From Eudromia elegans (taxonomy: Eukaryota; Chordata; Aves; Tinamiformes; Tinamidae), in contig PTEX01000013.1 of assembly GCA_003342815.1 (NCBI GenBank), positions 1,724,938 through 1,788,937 on the forward strand: DNA of 64,000 nt, read 5' to 3'. The first letter of the stretch is position 1. Each line of letters begins with the position of its first letter. Under the pieces are notes generated by a model. That model was not told the origin of the DNA, ran no database searches, and saw only the letters and a list, made by a program, of their open reading frames with translations. Below, piece by piece: positions 49,916 to 63,479 of the stretch. Made by a program: the position numbers and the translations under genes.

Positions 49916-51723
49916 CTGTCTATCTGAGGTGCTCTTGCATCCTAACCTTATGGAGGTCCAACAGATAATAAAAGCAACTAGAAAATGGGACTGAAGAAAA
50001 GGAATGTAGAGATATATTACAGAGCACAACTCTTTAAAGAAATATTCACATTTTACATCTTTAAAATTACAGGTATCTTCTCAGACTGAAGGTGAGCAGG
50101 CAGAAGCACTTTCAAGGAAGACTGAAAGAGAAAATAAAGAATTATTATGCCAACCTACTAGTGTCCAGCAAGTTGGATACTCTAGAAGTGAATAAATACT
50201 GGCTAACAGCACAAAGACAACCCTAACTTTCTAAGGAAACCATATACTAGCCAGACCTTCACTTTTGAATATGTCCTCTGCGAGTTGCCTGCCCAGTGAG
50301 CTGCACTGATTTCCTTCAGCTCTTACACGAGACTGGCAACCTCTTGAACCTGGTGTGCTCTGCATCACACTTTGAAAACTTCTCCTGGTCCCTTCAAATA
50401 TCCCGTTTGTTAGAACTTTTAAAATTTACTTTAACTCTTTTCTGTCTTTATGAAACCTTTGTTCTCTTCACAGTTCAAGTTATGAATATCTGTGTTTAAA
50501 TTGATAGTGCTTACCATAAAACCTGCCTTGGTGAAACACTGTCTTTTTTTTTTTTTTAAGTGTTTTTCAGCAGCATTGGCATTTCCTACTCCTCCCTACT
50601 CACCTCACCTTTTTCCAGTCATCTGTTCTTTTGCCTATTATTTAAAGTACACCAATAACAATATTGATGTAACTTCAGTCTAAGTGCTTAAAATAACAGA
50701 AAACTGCTGGCAAACCCTTTTGCTTCTTTTTGTACTCAGCGTGGAACTGTTAGCACAATAGTTGAGAGCTGATAATGAGCAACCCTATTGGGAAGAACCC
50801 TGGAACACTGAGCTATTTTTGCAGGCTGATCCAAAGTATAGGGAAGTTAATGGATGCCTTTATACTTAGGGCTCCAAGATTATGGGATGGCATCAGGTTT
50901 AAGACGAAGTATAATAAGCTAATTGTCCGTGGCAGATAACAGCAATTTGCAGCTGGATGGGTATAATGTAGTGTTTATTCTGGAATGTTTTTATGTGCAG
51001 GAAAACAAATGTTTTACTCTTTATAACCCTATTTGCCAAGAAACTTAATGCAAAAGAAAAATAATAATTTCAGAAGGATTCAATTCTTTAACTGGCATAT
51101 TCTGCACATGTACCTGACAGTTTGTCCCTGATGGGAAAAGTAGTTGAAGAGTAGCATGGAGTGTTCTGTGCAGCGCTGTATCCTTCCTGCAGCCCTGCCA
51201 GAAAATACAAAGACAACTATTGTCAGAATTGTATGACAATGAGAATTTTCTCATTACAAGAATAACAACAACAACAACAAAAGCACTCAGCACAACAGAA
51301 AGAATGAAACCGTTCTCAATTGCATTTCTGCTGTCCAGCTGCTCTCTGTAGGCTTGTGTGCCTTCAGTGCACAAGGGTGAGGTTTGCCCTGAAGGATCTA
51401 AGGTAAAAGCTGGACGGAGTAGCACATGACTACCAGGGAAGTTCCAGATAAAAATTAATATTAAAATAAGAGAAGTAGCTACAAATGTGTACTTTGAAAA
51501 TGTTGAATGACTGAAAATGAAAGTTAGTCAATAACTGCATGGAGAGAGGAAGCTCGGGTGCTTAACCTCATTGCTGAGGCTGAAGAGGCAAGCTGAGCCC
51601 TTGTACCTGCAGACAACCAGAAGGGCAGCTCCAGCTGAAAGCCCATGAGCGAACGATAGCAATCGCTTGGGAAGGTTTGTGCCAAGAAGTATGGCTCCAT
51701 TGCTGCTCTCCCACTAATGCAGA
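49916..51723. other. Non-coding stretch, no gene seen
   Basis: No exon or further transposon is recognised. It contains a T14 run (50544-50557) and an (AAC)n microsatellite (51264-51281). The longest frame is 126 codons on the minus strand (51045-51425), without a recognisable domain. Confidence 0.55.
51264..51281 (+). repeat. (AAC)n microsatellite
   Basis: Five to six AAC trinucleotide repeats in an A-rich context. Confidence 0.75.
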
Positions 51724-51870
51724 GGATAATAGAATCAGAAGGATACAAATCTGGAAGGGACCTCACTAAGCCCTTTAATTGGTTTCCTGCCTGAAGGCAG
51801 AATCAGCTATACTTACGCTGTTTCTGGTAAGCGTGTGCCTAACCTGTTCTTAAAGACCTCCACCGACAGC
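51724..51870 (-). mobile_element. CR1 LINE 3' end, minus strand
   Basis: The plus strand reads AATAGAATCAGAAGGATACA, CTGGAAGGGACCTC (about 51751), then GCCTGAAGGCAG (about 51789) and AACCTGTTCTTAAAGACCTC (51841-51860). This is the usual order of a reverse-complemented CR1 3' end: octamer remnant, GGAAGGGACC block, then the CTGTTCTTAAA-ACCTCCA block. It is diverged, truncated and non-coding. Confidence 0.8.
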
Positions 51871-52574
51871 AGCTTCCAGGCTCAGAGGAGACCCAGGTGG
51901 TGATGACAGGCGAGCTGGAGTGGCAGGATGGAAATTCAGGTGGAGGAGGATAATCCAACCAGTTAAGCAGGAGGAGCTGAGCAAAAGAGCAAGGGAATGT
52001 GATGAGAAGATGCAAGAACTAAAAATCTCAGCCATAGCATCTATAAGAAAAAATCAAAGAACGGAGGGCATAGGATGTGAAAAAACACAGCAAAGCTCTT
52101 TTCAGGATTTAGCTGAGGAAAACTACAGTTCATTAGGGAACATTATATAAGAAAAGAAAAACTTGCTTAGGAAGAAAGAAGAACTTATGTGGGATTCCCT
52201 GGACATTTTACTGATTATTTATTTGTCTTTAAACAGTACTTTTCCCATTGTTTGACCACAGACCGCATGAACATTCATGTGATTGAAGGTGCTTGAAGTT
52301 GCTCTAGACGCAAAGAGCTCATCCTATGAATTGCTGTGTTGGAGTAGTTGTCATTGATGCTAAAAGACCCATGAGTAAAGGTGTCATGGTCAGCACTTAA
52401 GTGTTTCTGTATAAAGGTAAGAGGTTTCTGTATATAGTCTGGTGTGAAAAACTAGCTCGTGACACAAGGTTGTTCCTTGGAACTCTGCCAAATAGTGCTA
52501 CCACTGAGAGGCTGTTGAACCAAGTGAAGAACTTCTTCCTGAGATCACAGATTTTATATATGTACACTTTTTTT

Positions 52575-52591
52575 TATATATATATATATAT
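52575..52591. repeat. (TA)n microsatellite
   Basis: Eight TA repeats directly after a T run; self-complementary and likely to be length-variable. Confidence 0.75.
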
Positions 52592-55462
52592 GCATTTTAA
52601 ATACTATACATTTTTATGGACAATTTGCATCTACTGAAAACAGTAGACCAAGGAAAGGAAAGGATGAAAGTAGAGCGGAATAAGGAGGCTGAGAACTTTA
52701 TCTGGTATAAATTAGCCTACAGCCTGCACTAGCTGCCTTGGCAACACCTATTTAGGGATGGAGACAAACTACATATGGACATTCCCAAAATTTTGTTTGG
52801 ATATTGAACACCTCTTGTGGTTCAAACAGGTAGGGGTACGACATGGGAATGAAAGAAGAGATGGATTTTTGCATCTCGGTTTAAACAGGCTGTTCAGGTA
52901 GTATACTGATGAGCCCTCCTAGGCTTTGATTTTATGTTTCCTGCAAGTGCCCACAACTTGTTGGTCAAACCATTTTTGATAGCCTATGTGTGAAACAAAA
53001 ACTTCGGTTGATGAACAGGTATGCTTCAAACTCATCCCATCTCATCTAACAGGAGAATAGATGGCTCTGAAGAGCCATTTGGGCCTTGTTGGAAGAGGAA
53101 ACAGAGGGAGATCATGAAGAGAGCACAACTTCCTAAAAAGAGCAGAAATTACAGCACACACTACATGGTCGTTCATTACCACTGGGCATATAATTTTGAC
53201 TCTGATTGCTCACAGGGATGAAAATCCACATAGCAGAGAGGATACTAAAGAGGGGCTTACCAATGTGCTTTTCAGATACACACCTCAGCAGAAATAAAGA
53301 GAGAAGCTGTATTTTAGAGAAACCCCACAGCTCTCTCTCAAAGGGATTGCAACATTAATCTAACTGTACATGAGTCTGCTACATTTACGTTAAAGATGTC
53401 CCAAGGTAGACAGTGATAAAAGAAGCCTGATAGTAAGGCTTATCTTATTTCCTAGAGAACAGCACAATGCTGCATCATCAGCTCTGGGCGAAATCCCAGC
53501 CTATTTGATGGTGAAATGAGGTAATGTTTTGAGCCTGGAATGACGGGGAAGAACTGCAAGTGAGAAAGGACACTCTGTAGTATCTCTGTGCTGGGCCTAG
53601 CTCCCCCACCAGCGAGAGACTGCCTACAATAGAGCCGTGCTCTGCACGGGACAAGAAAATAATGGTGTTCTGTGGCAGGCGAGCAATGCTGCAGAATGCC
53701 ACTCGTGGGCTCATGTATTAGGTGTTGAATGCTTTATGCAATGGAAGCAGAACTGTACGATTACTCGTGAAATCACCCTTGAAATGATAAGAAGCTCTAG
53801 GAGGGCAGTGGGATCTCTAACACCTTTGATGGAAGTGTTGCTCTCCTGCCCGTTCTTTGAGCATCAGCAAAGTGTCAGAGCACTCTGTCCTGCAGGCAGC
53901 TGTTCCACCACAGTTCAAGATGCAGCGACCCTTTATTTCCTATAGGTTTTATCAGCTAGCCAGCTGAGGAGTAAAGTGCCTTGGTTTTTGTTAATCCAAC
54001 CTAATACGAAATCAGGCAAAACCAGACATTCTGGCCAGCACAGACAAGGGGGATACCTGTTTGCATGGTGAACCTGCCATCCCTGCTGACGAAACTCTGC
54101 CTAGATTCCACCAGTTTCCCTGCACTTGTGAGACAAGGAATGGTTGCCTGTGCTGCTCGAAGGCCAAGTTTGAGGCAAGAGATTCCTGCTCTGTCTCCAG
54201 TGTTATTTTGGTATATTTTATTTGGCCCAGCATTTGGGAAAACAAGAAGGAGGTTTTCCGTAGGGAGTGGAATGAAGAGGCAGGAAGGGCTACCATATTT
54301 CTCCAGACGGAAACTCCTACAGTGTGAGAGTCCAGCACTGCTGCAAGTGTCAACAGATCAAATATGATACGGAAGGCCCTCTGCCAAGTCTTCGCTACTG
54401 CAGCAGCAAACCGGGAGGAGAGCAGAAAATAATATCCAGCACCACCGAGCAGGCTCAGTTTCTGCTGCAGAGGGACGTGGCAGGAAGAAATGAGTAGTCT
54501 CTGCTAGGATGGAGAGTACGGAATGGGCTGGTCCAGGGCACCCAGAGCCAGAGTTGTCACATGTGGTGTCGTCATTCCAGTCACAGGCTCCCAAGGGAGC
54601 CCCTGCAAATTAACCTGGCTCCGGAGCTGCCGACTGTGCCCCTCTGTGCCAGCAGGTGTGAATGAGTGCAGTGGCTGCTGAGGGCAACAGATTGAGCAGC
54701 TCATTAGCTGCTCTTAGTCATCCTCTTCCCAGGTACTGCATTTGGGTTTCAGCACAGTGGGATGTGGTGGGGAAGGCAGGCCCAGAACCACCTTCCTGAT
54801 GGTGTGCTCCTCAGCTCTTCTCAAACGTCTCCTGTCGACGCTCACCGCAGCATTTCACCTCAAATGGGATTTCCTCCTGTAGAGTCGGGAGGAAAAAGTG
54901 ATGTCAGATGTTATAGCAAACCTTAAGGAAGTAATAACCGTACCCGTTGTGCAATCCAGGACACAGGTAAGAAAGCAAGCCGTAGGTGGCTAAGAGCGAG
55001 GCACTGTGTGCCTCAGCAATCTGGATAGTATGTGATTTGCTTGAGGGGCATGCAGAAGGGATCGGGTTGGCCTGGCTAGTGTGGCAATTTCACGCTGGCA
55101 AGTGTGAAGAATGTAAAGGTGTCGTTTGGACTGGAAGCTCCTTACCTGTTGATGGGAATGGAGGTTACTCATGCTCAGAGCAGCCCTTCATTTACTTTCT
55201 CATGATTTCATGGAAGTTCTCTGCCCTTGGCAATATTCCTGTGCCTCTGACAGAGACCCCGTCTTCACGTAGTGTCAAACCCACTATTAAAATGGTGCTG
55301 ATATTTCAAGCTGTAAAAAACACGTTGTCTAAACTGAAAACACTACAGAAGCCCTTGTGAGGGTATTAATATCCTTTTATTCACCTGCTGTCTCAGGCTT
55401 TCGTCCTCCTGCATTCACAATGCTCCAAAAATCGGAGAGCAGAAAGCATCCGTTCTCTTCCT

Positions 55463-55486
55463 TTTCCCTTGGCCTTTCCCTTGGCC
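55463..55486 (+). repeat. 12-bp tandem duplication
   Basis: TTTCCCTTGGCC occurs twice with no spacer (55463-55474 and 55475-55486). A small slippage-type duplication. Confidence 0.65.
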
Positions 55487-58400
55487 TCCCCACTTCTTGC
55501 TTTAGCACCCAGAATATTGTATCTCTTTGGGCTTTGTGCTTGTCTTCTCAAAATCCTGGATGTACACGAGCTACTTTGGAAGGAAGCAACTTTCAGTACA
55601 GGACATCTACAGGTCCTGTGCAAGTATAAAGTTCTCAAAAATGCACATAGATTAAATTTATGAGTGATAAAAGGGGTTTTAATATGGACAGTTCCTATAA
55701 TTTGTATCTTTTTAACATAATGTGGGGTGGGGGTGGGGGGCTTATTGTAGAATTAGAATTCTAGCATTCCCAGTCTCACAAGTCCAAACCAAGACTATTC
55801 CCTGCACAAGTATAGCCTCTACTTTGTGTGTAACAGGCTTAGGTAAAAGGTGTCTGTTCAAAGATAATTTCTCTCTATTTTTTTCTGTAAGACATAATAT
55901 TTCATTGTTACCAAACACACGGAGGGGAAAAAAATTAAAAAAAAAAAGGGAATCAAGACACTGAACTAAATATATGTTCCAAAATCGCTTAATCCAGCCT
56001 TTCGGGTGTATTTGCTGTCAGCCTCAATTTTTGAAAACTCTGAGCAAGCCAGCTGGGTGAGCAGAGCTGGTAACCAGCAGGTCAGAAATCACACCGCAGT
56101 GCTGGTGACTTCTCTTTCCCCTGCAAAGACCTCAGCAATACTGATAAAATGATACGAACAGCTTAATCCCCTGGCGTGGTATACAGGTGCTACCAGTTTT
56201 ACAGGCACTGAGGACATTTGTCTTGATTTTGAAACCTGAGGGAGGGTTGACCACGAAAATGTCCATTTTCAGAATGTGAGAATTAAGGGATAAAATCCAA
56301 CTTTCAAAAAAATATTTGTGGCCTTACTGTGTGCTGACAAGGATGAACTTCCTATTCTGTTAGTAGCTGAGTGACTGATTCTGTTTACACCAGTTAGTGC
56401 AAGTATCAGTTTCATGTTTCACTATATTCTCGTTTTGTCTCTCACCTTACATATTTTAATGCAGTAGATTTTGAGTGCTACTTTGGGATTGTCACTGAAA
56501 AGGTGTCAAGTAATGCAGTTATCAACTCTGTCCTATTGGGAGAGTATTCTGCACCCATACGTAGTCAAGCTTCTGTTTTTTCCATTCCGAAATTTACCCC
56601 AGTAGTAATAATGTTACCTTCCTGCATTACATTAACCTTATCTGGTGTTTAATGTTGTAAATAATTATAGACTGTTACTAATGCACAAATAATCACATTT
56701 CAAATTCTGAATAATATGGTAATAATGTTAGTAATAGCTAAATTTTAACAGAACTTTAAGCACTCTAAGCAAGTAAATAGTGGCTCCACAAACAAGAAAG
56801 TGTCACAGCACTGTAACTGTTTTCCTGTTTGTTGGTTTTATAATTTAATATACATCTTTCATATATCGTGTGAGATATGTTACATGCCTCCTAGAGTAAG
56901 CGGCTGCAAAAAAGTTCAGATGTAAGTAATAGCAGTCATATATTTCATATGTCTAATAACATAGCCGATGTTTTTATTTTGGGATTTTTAAACAGTTTGG
57001 AGGAAAACTCCTGTGGACGCTGAGCCCAGAATTTACACAGACTCAGACATTTCTGTGATTTATGGCTCATGGTATCTTGGGCTGCTGCCAGAAGTGTTAG
57101 CTGCTCAGAGATTCTTCAATTCCCCTGACATTATATACTACCTGTAACTCAGGAGTTTTTTTAGAAGTGATTTACTCAGTGTGATATTGGAAGTCCTAAT
57201 GAGTGGATCTATGTGTCCTTCTGGGATTTTTTCCTTGAAAATCCTGGCAAACCTTGTAATGAATGTTGTGTAATCTCTGACACTTGACGGTGCAGCCAGT
57301 TTTAGGTATGATGTTTGATTTCAGGGTTTTTCGTGCTTCAGGAGAGACAAGAACAATTTGCCTTTCCGTGACGTGCATGGCTGTGGATCTTATTTGTTGC
57401 ACCTGTGAGCACATAGTCACTCAGTGCCTAATCCTTTGCACACATACTGCTGTGTGCAAGGTAAAACGTCAGTGGGACCGTTCATGAGACCAAGTGCTGT
57501 TTGTCAACTGAAGCACCTCTAGAAGGAATCAGGTCCTGACACTGCCCAGTTGGTGCCAGACTGCAGCCACGCTGGGGAGGCTGCTGAGGGGGACTGAAGG
57601 TGCAGGGGACAAACAGCATGTGGTTCGGGCTGCAGCATCCCAAGGAAGGTGGGGCGAACCAGGGGATATCAGCCTGGCTCATCAAAAAGTCTTAATAATT
57701 GCCCTCTGTACCTGGGCTCCTGTAGACAATCTGTCTGTTTAATCTTTGTGTAGTTGAATGTTTCGAAACCGTGGCTGTATCTAAATATATCTGCGTCCTG
57801 AGACTTTGTCCCATCTACGTAAGGCAGTTGAGGATTTCTCTGACCAGAAAGACATCCTTCTTACTGCCCTTCATAGTCTGGTCTTTGTCGTAATGTTGCT
57901 TGTGTCCCCAAAAGGCATAACCTTTGTTCCTTGTTGTTGGTGGCAGTTGGTAGCTTGTGGAAGGAGACATAGGAAACGAATGGGAGGTTATTTTTCAGAG
58001 GAAAATAATATGAAACAATCAAAAAAATAAACAAAGGTTTTGTCACAGATCAAAGATGTTTTGGCCTATGAATTTCTTTTTTGCTTTATTTGAGGCTATT
58101 TGATGTGTTCATGTGTTCTTTGGTAGTTTGGAGAGGCTAGTGTGTTGCCACAGAGCTAGTCATTAGCAACTTGTGCATCCTGTCAGGGCTGCCCTCGTTT
58201 AGGTAGTATCCCGTGAGAAAGACCTGTGGTATCATGTAGGCGGAAAGGCAACAGAGTACTTTTCAAGTTTATATAAGTTTCCAGGCCCACCCAGATACCT
58301 TCTCCAGTAAGCTCTCTCTTCTGCAGCTTCCAGACACCCATTAACCTCACAACAACTCTGACGGGCATGAACTAGGTTTCCTGGAGCATATCACTGAGCT

Positions 58401-58543
58401 CAAGTGCAGCAAAAGACTTAGGGCTATCTGCTACCGTTCCTTGATTTTCTGCCCAGCCTTGGATATAGATTTGAGCAACATGAGAGCTGTTCTGACCTAT
58501 GGCATCTGGCAGTGGTCCCCAAGAACTTGTTTACACTGTTTTG

Positions 58544-58570
<27 letters not shown>
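58544..58570 (+). repeat. T27 tract
   Basis: Twenty-seven consecutive T bases followed by AAAA. On the minus strand this is an A27 tail, but no poly(A) signal or retroposed body is recognised beside it. Confidence 0.8.
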
Positions 58571-58576
<6 letters not shown>

Positions 58577-59445
58577 CCATTACAGCACTGAAGAAGTGGT
58601 ATAAAAATTTTGCATGTGTGTAAGAGATGACTTGTGCTAGCAGAACCCATTCAGGTAAAGAACGTTGTTTAAGTCACATCGAATACCAGTGTGATTGAAT
58701 CATCAATAAGGACTCTCTCTGCTGACACACCACTAAGTGTAGGCCCTGCATCAGCCGTGGGTTGCCAGAACGGGTTACGTTTCAGCTGCGCGCGGAGAGC
58801 GAGAGGAACCAATTGACCTAGTCAAGGGGCACGTCCCGCGCACACGGTTTTGCAACCTGTGCAGCCCGCTGATTACTCCTCGTACAGGCCATGGCATGCA
58901 AAGTATTTTGCAAAGAGAGGAGGAGGAGACATGCGAGGAGGTCAATGCAGATTTGTACTGCTCTTCTCCGTCAAATGAACTCATGCTACTTTCTCTGTAG
59001 GAAAAGGGGCCTTTTCTGCCTTATCCACAGCTCAGTTCTGCCAGGTGTTGAGCACCACTGTCGAGGACGGGGGGCTTTCACCCTCCCTGCCATCAGCGGC
59101 TGTGCAGAGCCCTCAGCATCCGTTGGGTATGTTCAGTATCTGTGCGAAATGCTGAGCACCTTCTGGCACTGGAGCTAGAATAAATAACACAAAAACAGAT
59201 TAATGCTTTGCCTTTGGCCCAGGCTGTGCTTTTAAAGGACATAAGGATGTTCTTTATGCCAGACGATGAGCCTGCTCCTGTTTTGACGGAAGTGAGTAGT
59301 ATTTTATTTTTGCACATTGATGCAGAGGGGAACAGGACTGGGCCTGCTGTGAGAACGATGGATTTTCAGCAGCTTGTGAGCGGTGAATGGCAAGCAAGAC
59401 AGGTTGGATGCTCCACAGCATCACTGACAGATCCAGTTAAAACCC

Positions 59446-59460
59446 CATCATCATCATCAT
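59446..59460 (+). repeat. (CAT)5 microsatellite
   Basis: Five consecutive CAT/ATC trinucleotide repeats. Confidence 0.75.
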
Positions 59461-59522
59461 CTTTTCACACTTCCCTCCATCCACCTTCATCAAACAGCCT
59501 CTCTTCATTAAAGCAGTGCCCC

Positions 59523-59553
59523 TGCTTTAGATGTGTGCTTGCTTTAGATGTGT
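59523..59553 (+). repeat. 17-bp-period tandem duplication
   Basis: TGCTTTAGATGTGT occurs at 59523-59536 and again at 59540-59553, exactly 17 bases apart; the intervening bases complete the unit. Confidence 0.65.
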
Positions 59554-60802
59554 TATGACACTGCTGTGAAGTACAGAATTCCCTAAAGCCTAAGAGAGAA
59601 AAAGGTAAATGAGACATCCTAAGCAATCACTACAAGCACAGAGAACAGGAGAAGAGAAAGCTGCTTTCAGCAGAAATCCCTGCTTCCCTCACATTCACTA
59701 TCAGACTGCCTCAGAAACATGTTATATGAAGAAATGTCACATGAAAAGACATGAAAAGGTTATACAGAATGAACTGAGCAAGAGTCAGCCTTTCTCCTCT
59801 CCTCTCACAGCGGGTGACACTGAATTTGGCCACAGTGTCTGGCATTATGGCTTGCTACAGTTTGAAATGGTGCATGAACAATCACTGAATCTTATCTCTG
59901 ATAAAACTCAGTGGGTTTAGTTTTCTTCAATATCCTTTTATCGTGTTGCTGTTTTTTGACTTTATCTGAAGGTATTAAGCTTAGAGAGCATAAATAGATA
60001 AATAGATAGGCTAATAACAATTGACTGGATACAAACAACGGGGAGCCAGCAGCGTAGCCTATGATGAGCTCTAGACAAAGGATGGTTACTAATATGACTG
60101 AAGATGGTACTTTTGTTATTAAAAACAGATAGCAAAACACTGATATATGCTTGCATTAGTTCTCTGAGTGGTTTATTTTCACATAACTGGGATATATTTG
60201 TTAATGTGGCTCAGTGAATGGTGAGAAAAGGCAAAGAAAAAGTAATTCTATTCTAGTGGCTAGGATGAGGGAGGATGAAAAGACAATGTAAGTGTCAATT
60301 TGATGGAGAAGCACGTGCTATATCCCAGCTTTGTAAGGGTTGTTGACATTATCAACAAATAAAGAAGAAAAAATGTATAAAATAATCACATCTGAATCCA
60401 GTCATTCTTACACAGTTTGGTTGGTACAGCTTATTTTCCTGCAAAACTCACAGACTCTGAAAGCCAAAATAGATCAAACAAGCACATTTACTTTTGAGTC
60501 TAGTAAGGCTGGCAGTTCTTGTTGTCAGTTCCTATGGGCTCTGCTTGCAGGCAGACCACCTGTCTTCAAAAGTTTTGGAAGGGTTTACCCTGAAACACTG
60601 ACAACAGTTGCCACCTAGTACAAAGTCTGAAGACTTAAATCCACTCATAAATCCTAGAGATATCTCCAAAGTTCACAATTAATCATTTCAGCATGAACCA
60701 CCTCACTTCCAGAGCTACTTGAAAGCACAAAACCTCATTAAAGATAGAAGAATAAAATAAATGTACTGTTTTGGAACAAAATTTCCCATTGAATATGATA
60801 TT

Positions 60803-60822
60803 CAAAAAACAAACAAACAAAC
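60803..60822 (+). repeat. (CAAA)n microsatellite
   Basis: A run of A bases leading into three to four CAAA repeats. Confidence 0.65.
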
Positions 60823-63222
60823 TAGAACTTCTGGAAAGTTAAATATTTTTCAAATAAGTTAAAAGTTAATAATTTTTCAAACGTATGGTCAGGAAACACT
60901 TTGTCTCACTAATTTTCCATATTAAGAAACACAAATGAGTACTATGGCAAAATCCTAGATCTGAAAAATATCGTGGAATAAAGAAGAAATAGTAGGAAAA
61001 TTTGGCTTGTCGTGATCTTCACATGGCACCGTACGTGCAACTTCATCATGTGTAATAATAATTAGATGAACAGTTTTCTTTGAAAGGCTTTTAGGTTATG
61101 GAATAAAATGACACGCATCAAAGTAATGGCATTGCCTTTTGTATTGCATAACGTATTGCATAAGAGAAAATAGCTGTTTCACATTAATACTTTGTCACAT
61201 GGGCAGCCGTGAATGCCAACAGTGAATGAAGTTTCACTGCAGAAAGAAAACAAAAAGAGTTTCTGATTCAGTCAACTTCAAAATCACACTTCATTCAGAG
61301 CTATTTTTTAAACTATTACTGTTCCAAGCAAGATGGCTCTAAATAAAAGAGTTTTGAGAGAAAGAAGATATTTTTACAATGATGTCAAGTGTCAGTCCTT
61401 TGGATTTAATCAAAAGATCATTTAAGTCTCTTTGCCTGTAATTTCTCAAGTACAGACAGCCTCCTATTTCTTTGGATTTCCTTAAGCAGCAACTGGAGAA
61501 AGAAATATTTTTAATTGGCTGAGGAGCTCTGGCACTGTATTTTAATTACTTGTTTCTAAACACAGAATACATATAGACTTTAATACTTTATTAAATCTTG
61601 CAGCAACACTGAAAATGTTCATTTAGCCTAAGCGCAGTTTTACAGATTAAAAGAAAAGACATCAAAATGAAGGGAAAGCAAACCCACACTCTTTATTACA
61701 TTCTTTTTTTAGAATGACAAAATTAAAACAGCACCCACATAAAGTGTAATTACCGGTATGATGCTCCTTTATTTTTCAGAGCCAAAGAAGGCAAAATCCA
61801 TCATTCCCACCTCCAGGTCAGATGCTCAGTTTTCTTTCTGCAGAGATGACTGCTATTTCTATCTCTGCCCAGAAGAGGTGCTGGTGAGGAGAGCCGGATG
61901 TTAGGGACCTCATACTTAAAATGCTCTGCTCAGATGACTAACCCTATTGAATTTCAAGGGCAGCGAGGAATGTGCCGGATCAGACTCTGGGGTGGTGCTT
62001 TTTTACATAATTACCACAATTTTTAGCAGGAGACTGTCTCGGGCCCCCTGTGGCTACGCGCTGCAGAGTTTCAGGTCTCTTTTACAAAGAATTTGCTTAA
62101 TTAACTAGGGGCAAATATATTTAAGAACAATGGGTGAAATTCACCTGAGTAAGAGTGGCTGGCGCACGAGGTCCCGTTTAAACCACACGTTGGGAGCACG
62201 GGGAGGCGGTTCCCGAGCTGCGTGCAGCCCAGGTACCTTTCGCGGTAGCTCATGCGGTGCCTGGCTGGGCACGGGCTGCAGAGCTGCCCGTCAGAGATCA
62301 CTGATGCTGCACGCGGAAGTCACCCCAGCGTGCAGGCTCACGCTGCAAGGACTGATTTATCACTGCTTTATTTTAGCTATGTGCTGCTGAAGCTACCAAG
62401 GGCGTCACGCTGGAGTAAAGCTCGCTGTTTACTCCCAGGTTTGCTAGTTGCACCATCCAACAGGTTAATAAAAACCCAATGGGCAGTGGAGGAACGCAGG
62501 CCTGTGCTTTCATGTAGCTCCAGAAGGCATGAGCAGCAGCGAAGGCAGAGCAGCACTGGCCAGGCAATGGGGCAACGAGGCCTTGGTCGCCAGTCCTTGC
62601 TGAATCTCCACTCTGTTTTCTAGAGGGATGCACAAAAACTTGTAGCCAAGTGTTAGGTGGAGCTTCCTTGCTCCTTAAGACCTCGATGATCTAGTGAGGG
62701 CCCGCTGGCAGCGCAGCGGGGATGTGGCAGGCTGGACTATGAGTTACCCGGGTTTGATCCTGTCGCTCTTTGCTGCTGATCAAATTGCTCTGCTTAGTTA
62801 AGCACTGTTTTAAAGAGTGCCTGCTTGCCCAAGCCAACACAGTTCAAGTGCAGACAGAGAATACACCACCGCTAACCACCTTTTGCAGTGAAGGCTGTAA
62901 GCTCTGGGAGCCTTACGAAGGGCCGAGGTCCTTCCACAAGAGCTGTACAGTGAAGTACATGTCACCCCTTTTGTCATTTTGATTGTTCTTACATAGAAAA
63001 GTGGACAGGTGTACAGAAAACAATGATGTTTCCGTTGCTGTGTGAAAGTGACGTTATTGTGTAAGGAACAGGAGTATGTGGGGTTGGTATTGTGTGGCTG
63101 AGGGTTGCGGATCCCTCTAGGAGCCGTTTTTGTTCTACAGGCAGAACGCGTTCAGGGCCCTGTCAGTAACGCCGTAACGCAACGTACAACTTCCTCTAAA
63201 CGGCTGGTGTAAAAAGCAACTC

Positions 63223-63238
63223 AAAAAAAAAAAAAAAA
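63223..63238 (+). repeat. A16 tract
   Basis: Sixteen consecutive A bases, about 240 bases before the right-hand CpG island. Confidence 0.75.
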
Positions 63239-63479
63239 GTGCTTGAAATGACAGTGCATCTGTTAAGAACAGATTATTTACATAGGGAATTTTCCAACAG
63301 TTTTTTTTTCCTTGCATAAATTTTGAATTGCAGTTGCCTAAAAGGCGTGACACCAAAATCATTCAGTCCTCCTTCACTGTCTTCCCACTGACTTCAAAAC
63401 ACTGCACTCGTAAGAAGGAAAGTGCTCGGCTTTGATATACGCGAGCACAAAAGAGGAACACGATATAAATAAGCTCGAT

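Larger units (their letters stand above)
51871..63479. other. Non-coding stretch, no gene seen
   Basis: No exon or transposon could be identified. Simple repeats are listed separately. A CG-rich patch with GCGCGCGGAGAGCGAG and a CCAAT word lies at about 58778-58860, and a second, weaker one at about 62160-62400; neither reaches island size. The AT-rich section between about 60600 and 61700 has no open frame of note. This is probably intergenic sequence between the two CpG islands, but long introns of an unseen gene cannot be excluded. Confidence 0.5.
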
